A DNA stretch of 64,000 nt from contig OY754986.1 in NCBI GenBank assembly GCA_963576475.1, positions 11,879,321-11,943,320 of the forward strand. The letters run 5' to 3'. Below, one piece after another: positions 52,833-63,093 of this stretch; position 1 is the stretch's first letter, and each line of letters opens with the position of its first letter. The DNA comes from Molanna angustata. Taxonomy: Eukaryota > Arthropoda > Insecta > Trichoptera > Molannidae. The notes under the pieces are model-generated. The model worked only from the letters and a program-made list of their open reading frames with translations. It did no database searches and had not been told where the DNA came from. Made by a program: the position numbers and the translations under genes.

Positions 52833-55656
52833 TAATAACTCAATCTGCATATTACAATGGAACAGCAGAAGTCTAGTTTCGAATAAAATAGACTTTTGCT
52901 ATATTTTAAAAACATACAATATTAATATTGCTGCGGTATCAGAGACCTGGCTTAAACCAGGATCCGATTTTTTTATCCCCGGTTACACGATTCTGCGAGA
53001 CGATCGATATGATGCTCATGGAGGAGCTGCGTTAATATTTAAATCTTCATTGCCATATAATGTAATAAATATCCCCTCACATTCTAATATCCAAATAGTT
53101 GCTGCTAACATAAATAATATAAGTTACATCTCAACTTACTGTCCACCTAACACTTTTTTTGATCCTAACTACTGGAATTTATTGATATCATTATGTTCCT
53201 CTCAAATATTTATATTAGGTGACTTTAATGCCCACTCGCCTTCCTGGGGATGTGTTTCTCAAGACAGTTCAGGCGACTCAATTTTGACGTTTTGCGATGA
53301 TAATAATATGTGTATCTTGAACAATGGCTCACCAACTAGATTTACTTCACCATCACAAAATCAAAGTGCAGTTGACCTTTCCTTGTGTTCTACCAATCTT
53401 GCTACCTCCACTTCCTGGACCGTCATGGATGACACCTTTTCTAGTGACCATTTCCCAATAATTCTAAACTATTCTCCTAGTCCATCGTTTTCAACAACAT
53501 ATACAAAAGTCAGTAAATTCAAATTGAATTTAGCAGATTGGTATAACTTCCATAAAATCTTAGAAGAATCCGTTAGCACTCTTCCACCTCTTATGTTTCC
53601 AGCGGATTTAAATACAATTTTCTCTAAACTATTATCAGTTATTAAATCAGCTGCCGAGTCTTGCATTCCAAAAACAAAAAAATCGAAAAAATCTAAAACT
53701 CTCCCGCCATGGTGGGACGACGAATGCTCAGAACTCATTCTAGAGAGAAAAAAAGCCATGAAAAAATACAGGAAAAATATGTCACTGTCCAATTTTCTTA
53801 ATGCAAAAAATATTCAAGCATTAACTAAGAAAACTTTAAGAAAAAAAAAACGTCAAGGCTGGTATGACTTCTGTAATTCCCTTTCTCCAGAATCTTCTTC
53901 TTCTCAAATCTGGAATAAAATTCATAGATTTCGTGCATCATATTCTCCTACATATACTAACTTCCAGGATGACTGGATAATGTCATTTACCGATAATTTG
54001 GCCCCTGCCTACGTTCCAAGCTTTGAAGAGGTATGCAACTCTTCTCATAATTCACAGCCCGCCTCCTGGCTAACCTCTCCATTTAAAATAGAAGAATTAT
54101 TAATTCAAATTCAGTCATTATGTAATACGGCTCCAGGAGTGGATGGTATTTCAAATATATTTTTTCAAAAATTTCCTGCTAATCTTCTGTCATACCTTTT
54201 AGATATGTACAACCTAATTTTACAAATAGGTTTCGTACCTTCAGAATGGAAGACCCAGATAGTTATTCCAATTTTGAAACCGGGTAAAGATGCAAAACTT
54301 GGTTCTTCCTATAGACCTATTGCACTTTCATCTTGTTTCTTAAAATTATTAGAGCGTATGTTGAAAAAACGATTAGATTGGTATATAGAACATAATAACC
54401 TTCTTTCGACTTCACAATTTGGTTTCCGAAAATCAAAATCTTGTCTTGATAACCTGAGTATTTTAACAACTGACATTCGGACTGCTTTCTCTAAACAAGA
54501 ATCTACTGCAGCAGCCTTTTTAGATATATCTGGCGCATATGATAACGTTCAGCTTCCTGTACTGAAAAATAAATTATCTACAATAGGTATTCCGGATCAA
54601 CTGTGTCGTCTCATTCATAACATATTTTCCGAACGCACTATTAATATCAATAGAAATAATATAAATATATCAAGAACCATATGGAAAGGATTACCTCAGG
54701 GCTCCGTATTAAGTCCTATTTTATTTAATGTCTACTGTTCAGATCTCGAATCGAAACTCCCTGATAAGGTTTCCTTTGTTAATTATGCTGACGATATTAG
54801 CATATATGTTTCAAATAAATTTATTGATATATCCGTAAAGGATTTAACTATGGCTATCAAAATAATAAACAAATGGGCTCTTAAAAATGGTCTCCAGGTT
54901 TCCCCTCAAAAAAGTAAGGTTGTAATTTTTACTCGTAAACACAAAACTCCCACAGTAAATATAATTATTGACAATATTAAAATTCCTGTGTTAAATCAAG
55001 TTAAATTTCTGGGCTTAATTTTAGACAGAAAAATGTCATGGAAACCTCACATTGAGCATGCTATTGCCAAATGCGAAAGAAATTTAAACCCTCTTCGAGC
55101 CGTTTCCCGAGTGTGGTGGGGTTCTCACCCATCATGCATGAAAATCCTTTACAATTCTCTGGTTCGTGGTGTCCTTGATTTTGGTAGCTTTCTTTGGGAC
55201 CCGATCCCTTCATTTCTTCAACTTAAACTTGAAAGAATTCAATCAAAGGGCCTGAGACTGGTTCTCGGCGCTATGCGTTCAACACCCATTAATGCTCTTC
55301 AAGTGGAGGCACTAGACATGCCTCTTAATCTTCGTAGAGAATTATTGGCAGTCAAATTTCTCACAAAGCGGATAAATATTAATACACACCCCATCATGCG
55401 TAAACTATCATCCTTGCTATCTCTATGTCAATCCACTAGATTCTGGGCCAAAAAACCATATCCTCACTTATGCTTAGCATATTTAAAGCTCCGTGATAGA
55501 ATAACCGATTCTCCTAACTATTCTTGCCTGCCATACTACCAAACTCCCTTTAAGGTTAATTTCATTATTCCCAATATAATTGAAAATATTGGCATCAACA
55601 AATCGACTCAATTACCCCCCCCCACACCATTAACAAAATCTTCAATAACATATTAA
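52807..55656 (+). CDS. I-clade LINE ORF2: endonuclease and reverse transcriptase
   Basis: A 949-residue open frame starting MAPHPKTNNNNSICILQWNS. The apurinic-type endonuclease (about 10-220) has QWNSRSL, VSETWL, LGDFNAHSPSWG and SDHFPI, all catalytic positions kept. The reverse transcriptase (about 440-730) has PGVDGISN, YRPIALSS, AAAFLDISGAYD, GLPQGSVLSPILFNVYCSDL and VNYADDISIYV, with the YADD aspartates intact. The frame runs into a run of nine C (55615-55623) and stops at 55656. The RNase H domain continues in the -1 frame. A single-base loss in the C-run is the simplest cause; -1 ribosomal slippage on the C-run is a formal alternative. Confidence 0.9.
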   Translation: MAPHPKTNNNNSICILQWNSRSLVSNKIDFCYILKTYNINIAAVSETWLKPGSDFFIPGYTILRDDRYDAHGGAALIFKSSLPYNVINIPSHSNIQIVAANINNISYISTYCPPNTFFDPNYWNLLISLCSSQIFILGDFNAHSPSWGCVSQDSSGDSILTFCDDNNMCILNNGSPTRFTSPSQNQSAVDLSLCSTNLATSTSWTVMDDTFSSDHFPIILNYSPSPSFSTTYTKVSKFKLNLADWYNFHKILEESVSTLPPLMFPADLNTIFSKLLSVIKSAAESCIPKTKKSKKSKTLPPWWDDECSELILERKKAMKKYRKNMSLSNFLNAKNIQALTKKTLRKKKRQGWYDFCNSLSPESSSSQIWNKIHRFRASYSPTYTNFQDDWIMSFTDNLAPAYVPSFEEVCNSSHNSQPASWLTSPFKIEELLIQIQSLCNTAPGVDGISNIFFQKFPANLLSYLLDMYNLILQIGFVPSEWKTQIVIPILKPGKDAKLGSSYRPIALSSCFLKLLERMLKKRLDWYIEHNNLLSTSQFGFRKSKSCLDNLSILTTDIRTAFSKQESTAAAFLDISGAYDNVQLPVLKNKLSTIGIPDQLCRLIHNIFSERTININRNNINISRTIWKGLPQGSVLSPILFNVYCSDLESKLPDKVSFVNYADDISIYVSNKFIDISVKDLTMAIKIINKWALKNGLQVSPQKSKVVIFTRKHKTPTVNIIIDNIKIPVLNQVKFLGLILDRKMSWKPHIEHAIAKCERNLNPLRAVSRVWWGSHPSCMKILYNSLVRGVLDFGSFLWDPIPSFLQLKLERIQSKGLRLVLGAMRSTPINALQVEALDMPLNLRRELLAVKFLTKRININTHPIMRKLSSLLSLCQSTRFWAKKPYPHLCLAYLKLRDRITDSPNYSCLPYYQTPFKVNFIIPNIIENIGINKSTQLPPPTPLTKSSITY

Positions 55657-56537
55657 ATTCTAATTGGCCGTCACATCTTAAAATTTATACTGATGGGTCA
55701 AAAATGTATCCAAATGGACCATGTGGCTCCGCAGTGTACATTCCTTCCTTAAATACTGAACTTCTCTTTAAGCTTCCCCCTGGGTCATCTGTCTATTCAG
55801 CGGAGTGTTTGGCGATAAGAGAAGCATTAAAACTTCTAGACTCTCTTCCCCATTCAAAAATTCTGATCCTTTCTGATTGCTTAAGTTCCCTCAAATCCTT
55901 ATCCAACGATCTCTCTAAATTTCCAGACAACGAACTACTTTGCTCTATCAGATATCTCATGTGTAGTCTTATAGAAAAAGACTATGAAATTATACTAGCA
56001 TGGATCCCTTCCCACGTAGGTATAAATGGGAACGAGATCGCGGATAAATTAGCAAAACAAGCCTCCAGTTCTGATGCCTCTTATTTTAACAATTCCCTTT
56101 CCATCCAAGACACAATTCGTTCTCATTGTAACATTGCCAAAAATAAATGGCAAGACCTGTGGAAAATCACTTCTGAAACCAAAGGAACATACTACTATAA
56201 TATCCAATTAAACATTCCATCTTTTCCATGGTTTCATAAAAAAAAAATGTCCAAAAGAGAGATCTCTAATATCTCGAGAATGAGATTGGGTCATTGCTCA
56301 ATTGCCTCTCACCTTTATAAAATAAATATAAAAGAAAACCCTTCTTGTGCATGCGGGGCAGAATTGGAAACACTCGATCACGTGTTCTTTGAATGCCCGA
56401 TGCACTACGAATATGACATCTATCCCAACTTAAAAGTCCCTCTACCAATCAACATGTCGCATCTCTTATCACTAAACTCTCTTGCTATTTATTCCGCAAT
56501 ATCCAAATTTATCCTTATCAATTGTATTAATCTGTAA
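55623..56537 (+). pseudogene. I-clade LINE RNase H and C-terminal domain, separated by frameshift
   Basis: Starting in the C-run, this frame reads HTINKIFNN, IYTDGSKMY, VYSAECLAIREAL, LILSDCLSSL and GNEIADKLAKQ. These supply the D-E-D-D residues of RNase H. It ends with a Cys/His segment (CACGAELETLDHVFFECPMH), typical of LINE C-termini. No stop interrupts it to 56537. Only the frame change relative to 52807-55656 prevents one continuous polyprotein, so the break may be recent. Confidence 0.85.
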
Positions 56538-56637
56538 ATCGTAACATTCAATAACTTATTTTTTTATCTTTTCTTCCATTTGGCACAAATCACTCTTATA
56601 AGGGTGGGTTGCCTAATATTTAAAAAAAAAAAAAAAA

Positions 56638-57302
56638 TATATTTTCGAATATTTTTTATGATCGCATATATTTACGCAACCATTGGATTTATATATTTCT
56701 AAATATTTCTCACACGTTTGAAAAATAATCCTACTTGACGAAAAACCTCGACATTACTCTTATCCCGATCCGAAATTCCTGATGCTTTTACCACGTGACA
56801 TTTATATTTTTTCATACATCCACTTAGGTGACTAATAGTCTTTTTTTTTGGTTACGAAGGTAGACATCCGCTATTACAGTTTTCTTATAAATTGTCCATT
56901 TTCCTCGATTCTTTGAGTGTGGGTCGGAATTGGAGTGACACGGGATCACTCGGGGGTCAGCGAGTCACTATTTGTTACGGCCATTGTGTCACCCATAGAG
57001 GAATGACGTCACATCTCGGTATACACAATTAAATAATTATTTATTGCTCGGAATATAATCATCCTCTCCCCTGGCTCGCGCTACGCCACTGGTCGCCGCA
57101 CCGCTGCTAATGGGAGCAGAAAATTTAAATTATTTAATCTATACGAAAAGGATTAGGCGATGTACGTCAGGGGCGTAGTCCAAGAAAATATTAAGTTAAT
57201 AGGGTTTAAAAATAATGCATTGTAATTAAATACACCCAATTCAAAATAACGTATAATGATTAACAATAATTTAACTAATTTTTGATAAAGTACTACACTA
57301 AC
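56638..57302. other. Unassigned stretch after the I-clade LINE
   Basis: Begins with the target-site copy. A GC-richer block (56935-57120, e.g. GTGTGGGTCGGAATTGGAG, CTGGCTCGCGCTACGCC) has no open frame of note. Confidence 0.4.
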
Positions 57303-57485
57303 CGGTATTCAGTAACTATTGTAACTAAAATAGGAACTTACTAAAATTGTAGATTTTAGATTTACGGTCTTATTTGAGCGTTCTAAAATATCCACTTGGA
57401 CTAAATGAATAGGAACGTACCTATATTGGGCGGAACGTTCTTAAAAAGTTACTGAATTAGATTATTTTGAATAATTATGAAAATT
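57303..57485. mobile_element. FB1 half copy
   Basis: GTATTCAGTAACTATTGTAAC through GGAACGTTCTTAAAAAGTTACTGAAT matches the left arm of copy 1. The right arm is absent. Confidence 0.65.
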
Positions 57486-57588
57486 TCATTATCATCAAAT
57501 TGGTCTCCTGGTTTCATGTTAAAATTACTGTTGAAAATTATCTTGTATAAAATAAAATACATAAATGACATGCATCTGTACTACATTA

Positions 57589-57811
57589 TCTAACTGTCGA
57601 TTCGTTCTTATTCTGAGTAGGATCAAAGGACTGACCTCCATACTATCCTATCTTGACATACATACCTAGGTACATGTGTTGTATAGAAAACCAAATATTA
57701 TCTTAAAATATTAAATAATTTGTATTTATGGGTTTATAGTTTGGTACTTATTCTTCAACTATACATACTATCGCTATCGACAGTTGGATCTCATGTGTTA
57801 CATGCAACTAG
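57589..57811 (+). mobile_element. Hel1 copy 6, internally deleted
   Basis: About 20 bp of the 5' end (TCTAACTGTCGATTCGTTC) is joined to the last 200 bp, ending ATCGACAGTTGGA...CAACTAG-T. The hairpin, TG tract and body are gone, yet both termini remain. Confidence 0.75.
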
Positions 57812-58021
57812 TAAATAACAATATGGACTGCCCCTCAATACTCAATATTATTTCATTTAATATTCCTACACGCAGAACTAGATATACACATTTATTCCAC
57901 CTTCCAATTCTCATCGTACCACATCATATTACGCACAAAACATAGCAACATCTTTGAACTTAAAAAATTCGATAACATTTACACTTATCGTAATCTTCTC
58001 CATTGGTCTAAGATACTTATT

Positions 58022-58255
58022 TTGTCCATTACGACACATTTAAAAAAATGTGTGATAACCAGCGATAGGTTAGGTGTGTATTTCCTAATAATAGGAAGCA
58101 TATGGCGCATGCGTTTTTCTCTAAACACCAGTCTCGTCTCAAGTAAAAACGTACCTACTATAACATTCAGAATGGATGGTGAAACATGGTCCTTACGGAA
58201 CCTTGCGGGATACCGAAGACAATTTTAATAGAAAGAAGTGGAAGCATATCAAATG
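58022..58255 (+). repeat. Rep-F copy 4
   Basis: GATAACCAGCGATAGGTTAGG, CACCAGTCTCGTCTCAAG, and ATTCAGAATGGATGGTGAAAC match the family order; diverged. Confidence 0.5.
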
Positions 58256-58444
58256 CTTTATTATAAACTAGCTCAGAAGCATCGCTTCGCTCAGCTTCTA
58301 AGCTAGGGCTTTCGGCCAACTTTTTACCGCTGCGCGGTAAATGGCCACCTTCGGCGGTTCATGCAACAAAATGAACGGAAGCTTTTATGGTAGGTACTTA
58401 AAAAATATATTCGGTACAGTGTTAATCGACAACACTTTTGCAGG

Positions 58445-59135
58445 ATGTTGGTCTCACGCCTGTGAACTTCAACATATACGTAGAATTTTGCTCTCAGGCC
58501 AACGATTCGCTCTCATCGCTCTATCCAAAGCATATGGAACGAGTCCCACTGAAGCACTGCCAATTTTGACAGGCATGACTCCCCTTGATCTGGAACTTCA
58601 GCGTAGAGGGGCTGTTTTCAACCTTACGCGGGGCTGTTCTTCTATGATCGGAAATATTCCTCTCTTCCCTCCAGAGGGTCGAGTGTCACGCGGCTTTGTT
58701 GAAAGGACTGTAAATGAAAATTTGCAGAACATCTGGCAGACTCGCTGGACGGCCTGCTCAGTGGGAAGAATTACCTACTTATTTTTTCCCGACGTGAGGT
58801 ATCGTCTTAAATCTGCCTGGGTTGTTCCAGACTTTTGGACTTCCCAATTTTTCACAGGACACGGAAACTTTAAAAGTTATCTTCACCGATTTAACATTGC
58901 CTCCTCTGCCTCATGTCATTTCTGTCAATACCTGGACCAAACTTCGGAACATATCCTTTGGGAATGTTGCCACCCAATGGTGTCCTCATATAGATCGGAG
59001 CTCCTCGTTGTTGTCCGTGGGCCTCTTCAAGGTCCCATTGGTCATGCGGATTTTGTGATCTCGAAGAAAAATTATAAAGCTTTTAAGGTTTTCTGTCATA
59101 GATATGGTGCCTTACTTTTAGAAGATTCCCGTTAA
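58445..59135 (+). pseudogene. R1-clade LINE ORF2, C-terminal part
   Basis: About 230 residues: HIRRILLSGQRFALIALSKA, TSPTEALPILTGMTPLDLEL, then a CCHC-type finger CHFC...TSEHILWECC near the end. This order (RRLL..QR..LI..TKAYRT...LPVLAG..PLDLE and the C-terminal finger) is typical of R1/TRAS-type LINEs. The frame is open to 59135. The endonuclease and reverse transcriptase core are missing through 5' truncation. The preceding 58260-58444 is not clearly LINE, although the frame stays open from 58341. Confidence 0.75.
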
Positions 59136-59700
59136 ATTAATTATTTCCAGAGATCTTGGTCACTTCTCTGATGGTCTGCATGTAGGGGGATCTGAGGTCA
59201 TAGACAGTCCACGGGTGTGAATTTTCTGTTCGCACTCGTTGATTGTTTCTTTTTGCACTATGGTGCCGAGATTGCTAATCTAGAGGGCTCCATGAGCTAC
59301 TTTTCGTGCTATGCATTTTTTTTTGTCGTTCACTTAGCGTTCTGTGAAGGGGCCGATTACAGTCCCCATAGGCAGAGCGGGTGGTGGTGGGAGTAGCGAA
59401 AACACTTTTCCTCAACACCTGGTGGACGTTACAATGTCTAGTGGACTCCACAAAGTGCAGGCTTCCAGTCCATTACGAGTGTTGTTTTTGCGGCTACTCC
59501 GCATGGACACGTGACCCCAGCCACACGCCCCGCCTCTTAAGTCCATGAAGACTTGGCAACGTCAACCTGAGCACCCGCGAGGAAGAACGAACGCTTGCCC
59601 TTAACCGTGAGTGCCGTGGGAAGATAAATTACTCTGGATGCTGCAATTTATCGACCTGCATCTTCGTTTTGTGTCTCATGGGCATATTATGACGAGTAAC
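59136..59700 (+). mobile_element. R1-type LINE 3' UTR
   Basis: GC-richer sequence after the stop codon. Parts recur inverted at 39703-39784 and 40311-40435, which supports membership in one element. An A/T run near 59318-59327 (CATTTTTTTTTTG) is the place where Hel2 copy 6 has landed in the other copy. The exact 3' end is not resolved. Confidence 0.6.
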
Positions 59701-59941
59701 AGCACTCTATTATCCATGATCAAAATGTAGCTATTTACCTCATTTTGATTATAGACATATTACTCATTATATTTTAGTTTAAATTTAAACTTTAAAAATT
59801 AGATTTGTAGGCCGGTACCTACTTCTGTTTTGAAAATCAGTAAGTACCTAATGTTATTTTATTATTCTTCAACATTTAGTTTTTTAAGATAAATAATATC
59901 AATTTATTCAATTATTTTTAAATAAGTATTTTGTTTGTTTA

Positions 59942-60145
59942 TCCAACTGTTGATTCGTTCATGAGAATTCAATTCTCTTAATGAATCGACATTATTAAGC
60001 CAAGATACGTGTACGAAGGAAAATTTTGTATGGTGTAGTGGACTTTTTGCATGCTAATAACACGAACTAGAGGCCTCGCAGCATATATGTTCCCATACAT
60101 GGATTTACTCAGAATTCGGAGTAGAACATTTTATGTGAGTTTTGT

Positions 60146-60185
<40 letters not shown>

Positions 60186-60186
60186 T

Positions 60187-60247
<61 letters not shown>

Positions 60248-61042
60248 TGTGTGTCTGTGTGTCCGTCCGTCCCTTATAACTTTTGATCCGCTCAATTTAC
60301 AGAGCCCAAAATTTCAGAATATATAAACAGTTATAGGTTTACAAAACTTTTTACTCAGAATTGTGAATTTTTGTTTCAGTCAGGGGTTATCAACTTTTGA
60401 AATTTTGATTAATTTTTCCATATATCTCAGAAACCATAAAAGCTAGACCGCTGAAATTTGGTATAAACATAGACAAATACAAAATCTCAAATTAGTTTTT
60501 TTTTTTTTAAATCCAGGGTTTCTCAAACATTTTTTATTAAGAAAAATATTTTTTTTATGATAAATTAATGAGTTTAACTGCCTATATTACCATTTTTTTT
60601 AAAAATATCAAAAAAAGCCGAAACACCCCAACTAGACAATTTAATTTTATATAAAAAATATTACCATAGTATTAGCACATCTCAATTTTTTTTTTTAATA
60701 ATTTTTATAAAAATTGAATTTAGTGACGACATTGCTTCATACAATTTGTATAGCAATCGCCTACACACAATATCTAAGAAGACTTAATTGTTTTATACTA
60801 ATCTCCAAACATACATACATACCATCATTCTGTTTTCATATTCTGGGTAGGATCAAAGGACTGACCTTCATACTATCCTATCTTGACATACATACATATG
60901 TAGGTACATGTGTTGTATAGAAAATCAAATATCTTAAAATATTAAATAATTTGTATTTATGGGATTATAGTTTGGTACTTATTCTTCAACTATACATACT
61001 ATCGCTATCGACAGTTGGATCTCATGTGTTACATGCAACTAG
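59942..61042 (+). mobile_element. Hel1 copy 7, longest, older subfamily
   Basis: TCCAACTGTTGATTCG...CAACTAG-T, 1,101 bp, with a long TG tract at 60148-60246. The 5' hairpin has compensated changes relative to copies 1-3 (GAGAATT/AATTCTC instead of GAGAAC/GTTCTC). Body divergence is higher than among copies 1, 2, 3 and 5. Confidence 0.78.
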
Positions 61043-62618
61043 TGTTAGTCCAATTAATTCAAACTTAGGGTTGCCCATATAGAAGGAATGTGTTTTTAAA
61101 GTTGTAACGTGTACAGCATACATTATTTTATAATCAATAGTTGTTGATAATAATATTTCATTTTGATGACCTTTTTATTATTTCGATATTATTCTCATCG
61201 GAAGAAAACTTATATTTTTTAACGCATTGCGGCGCTTTTGTGATGTCATTCAAATAATACTCCATAGTTAAATAATAATTAAATTTCAAGTCCTGACACG
61301 AAAGTAGAAGGTATTTAAATATTTTGTTATCTTATTTTTTTTAAACTGTATTCCTATTTTACAAAATTTCGTAGTAAAAGAGTTGTTTTTTTGTAAAAAT
61401 GATTTTATATTGTTTCCGTAAGTTTGAAAATTTGCCGATAGATGTCGAAAACCAACTATTTATATTCTTTTATACATTTTTTCGTATTTTTTTTTTAAAT
61501 TTAGGCGTTTCCACAAAAAAATCATATTTTTCCCGTAATATGTATAATATTGTCTATCTTTAAACAAAAAAATCAATATAATTGGCGTTGTATGCCACTT
61601 GTAAAAAATCACCTATTTTGACAGCTAAATCGGTGAAACAATGCAAGTAAAGCAAATCTGACCAAATGCAAAAGGAAACAATTGTTCCGTGTAAATTGTT
61701 CCCTCTCCCCTATGTAGGATTTTATTATTTCGTGCCTTTTGAGCTCTGGCTATGACGGGAACAAACACAACTTTACGTTGGCATCAGTTGGCATTATAAT
61801 CACCGTAAGGGTATATTCTCATAAATCAATTTTGGCGACTCGGCGAGTAAAGCAAAAAAGCATTCTATAATTCTTATTATATAACATTTAAACATACTTT
61901 CTTTTGAAAATAACATAAAAAACATATCAGCTCGCGAGGCTTTGTGTTTTTATACTGTTCAAATGTTATATTATAAAAATGTAATATTATAAGTTTTTTG
62001 CTCTTCTGTGAAAATTGACGGTTTTGACATAGTAAGGTTTCCAAGTAATGCATGGACAGGCAGACTGACATGAATTTAGCCGTGCACAAACATGTGCAAA
62101 TCCAAAACGACAATCTTACGAGGTCTACTTTATTTATATGCAGACAGAAGCAGATACTAAAAATATAGGTATCATAAGTGGTAAAATAAATGATGAAACA
62201 TTCTTAAAAAGTTGTTAGCTTAATTTACACCGAAAACTGTAAATTGGACTCACTTTCGCTCAAAGGGGTAATCAGTAACCATATATGAATAGTATTTTTT
62301 TAATGAGATAAAAATCTCTTCAACAAAAGCTTCATTTTTGGTTACAGAATAAAGAAGATTAATTTTTACTTGGGTTTAGGCAGAATTGTCGAAAACAAAA
62401 AGATTCGGGACTGAACGTTTGGAAATTTGTTCGTAAGAAAAATTCATAAGATATCGAATTTACCTTTGGTCAAACACAATATATTCAATGCCTTGGAGTC
62501 AAAGTATTCAATTCTATTGGAGTTGAAAACCGCTAAATTATAATTTAATTTAAAAACTTAAAATTCAGACTATAATCTTTGTCAATAAATTAATTACTTA
62601 ACAAAAACTGACGACGAC
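61043..62618. other. Unassigned AT-rich region
   Basis: No gene supported. The minus-strand frame 61877-62113 has no domain. No repeat partner noticed. Confidence 0.35.
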
Positions 62619-63093
62619 AAACTGTCGATTTGTTCAAGAGAATTTTATTCTCTTAACATATCGACAAAGTAAGTAAAGATACGCGAGATTTGTATACAGG
62701 GTCTATATTTTTCACGGTTTTTCCAACATTGAATAAAAAAAAACACCACCATAGAGGCTTCGCAGCATATATGTTCTATTATATGGTTTTACTCAGAATT
62801 CGGAGTAGAATATTTAGTGTCCCCCCCCCTTATAACTTTTGATTCGCTCAATTTGTAGAACCCAAAAATTCAGAATATATAGATAATTATAGACATACAA
62901 AACTTTCATACTCAGCATTTTGAATTTTTGTTTCAGTCAGGGGTTATAAACTTTTAAAGTTTATTTTTCCATATATCTCAAAAAGCATAATATGCTAGAA
63001 CCCTGAAAATTGATATAATTATAGACAAATACAAAATCTCAAATTAACTTTTACCAAAAAGTTCCAGAGCTTCTCAAACATTTTTTTATGATA
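62619..63093 (+). mobile_element. Hel1 copy 8, truncated
   Basis: AACTGTCGATTTGTTCAAGAG with the 5' hairpin (AGAGAAT-TTT-ATTCTCT), no TG tract (only CCCCCCCC), and the shared body to about 63093. There an L2/CR1-type LINE end abuts it, so the 3' end is missing in this window. Confidence 0.7.

Larger units (their letters stand above)
51122..56637 (+). mobile_element. I-clade LINE, nearly full length
   Basis: A 5.5-kb element with 5' UTR (51122-51491), ORF1, ORF2 with endonuclease, reverse transcriptase and RNase H, a short 3' UTR and a 16-A tail (56622-56637). The flanks 51083-51121 and 56638-56676 match over about 38 bp with two or three mismatches. That is a target duplication longer than usual for this group. 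RNase H downstream of the reverse transcriptase, and a three-knuckle ORF1, fit the I clade. Confidence 0.88.
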
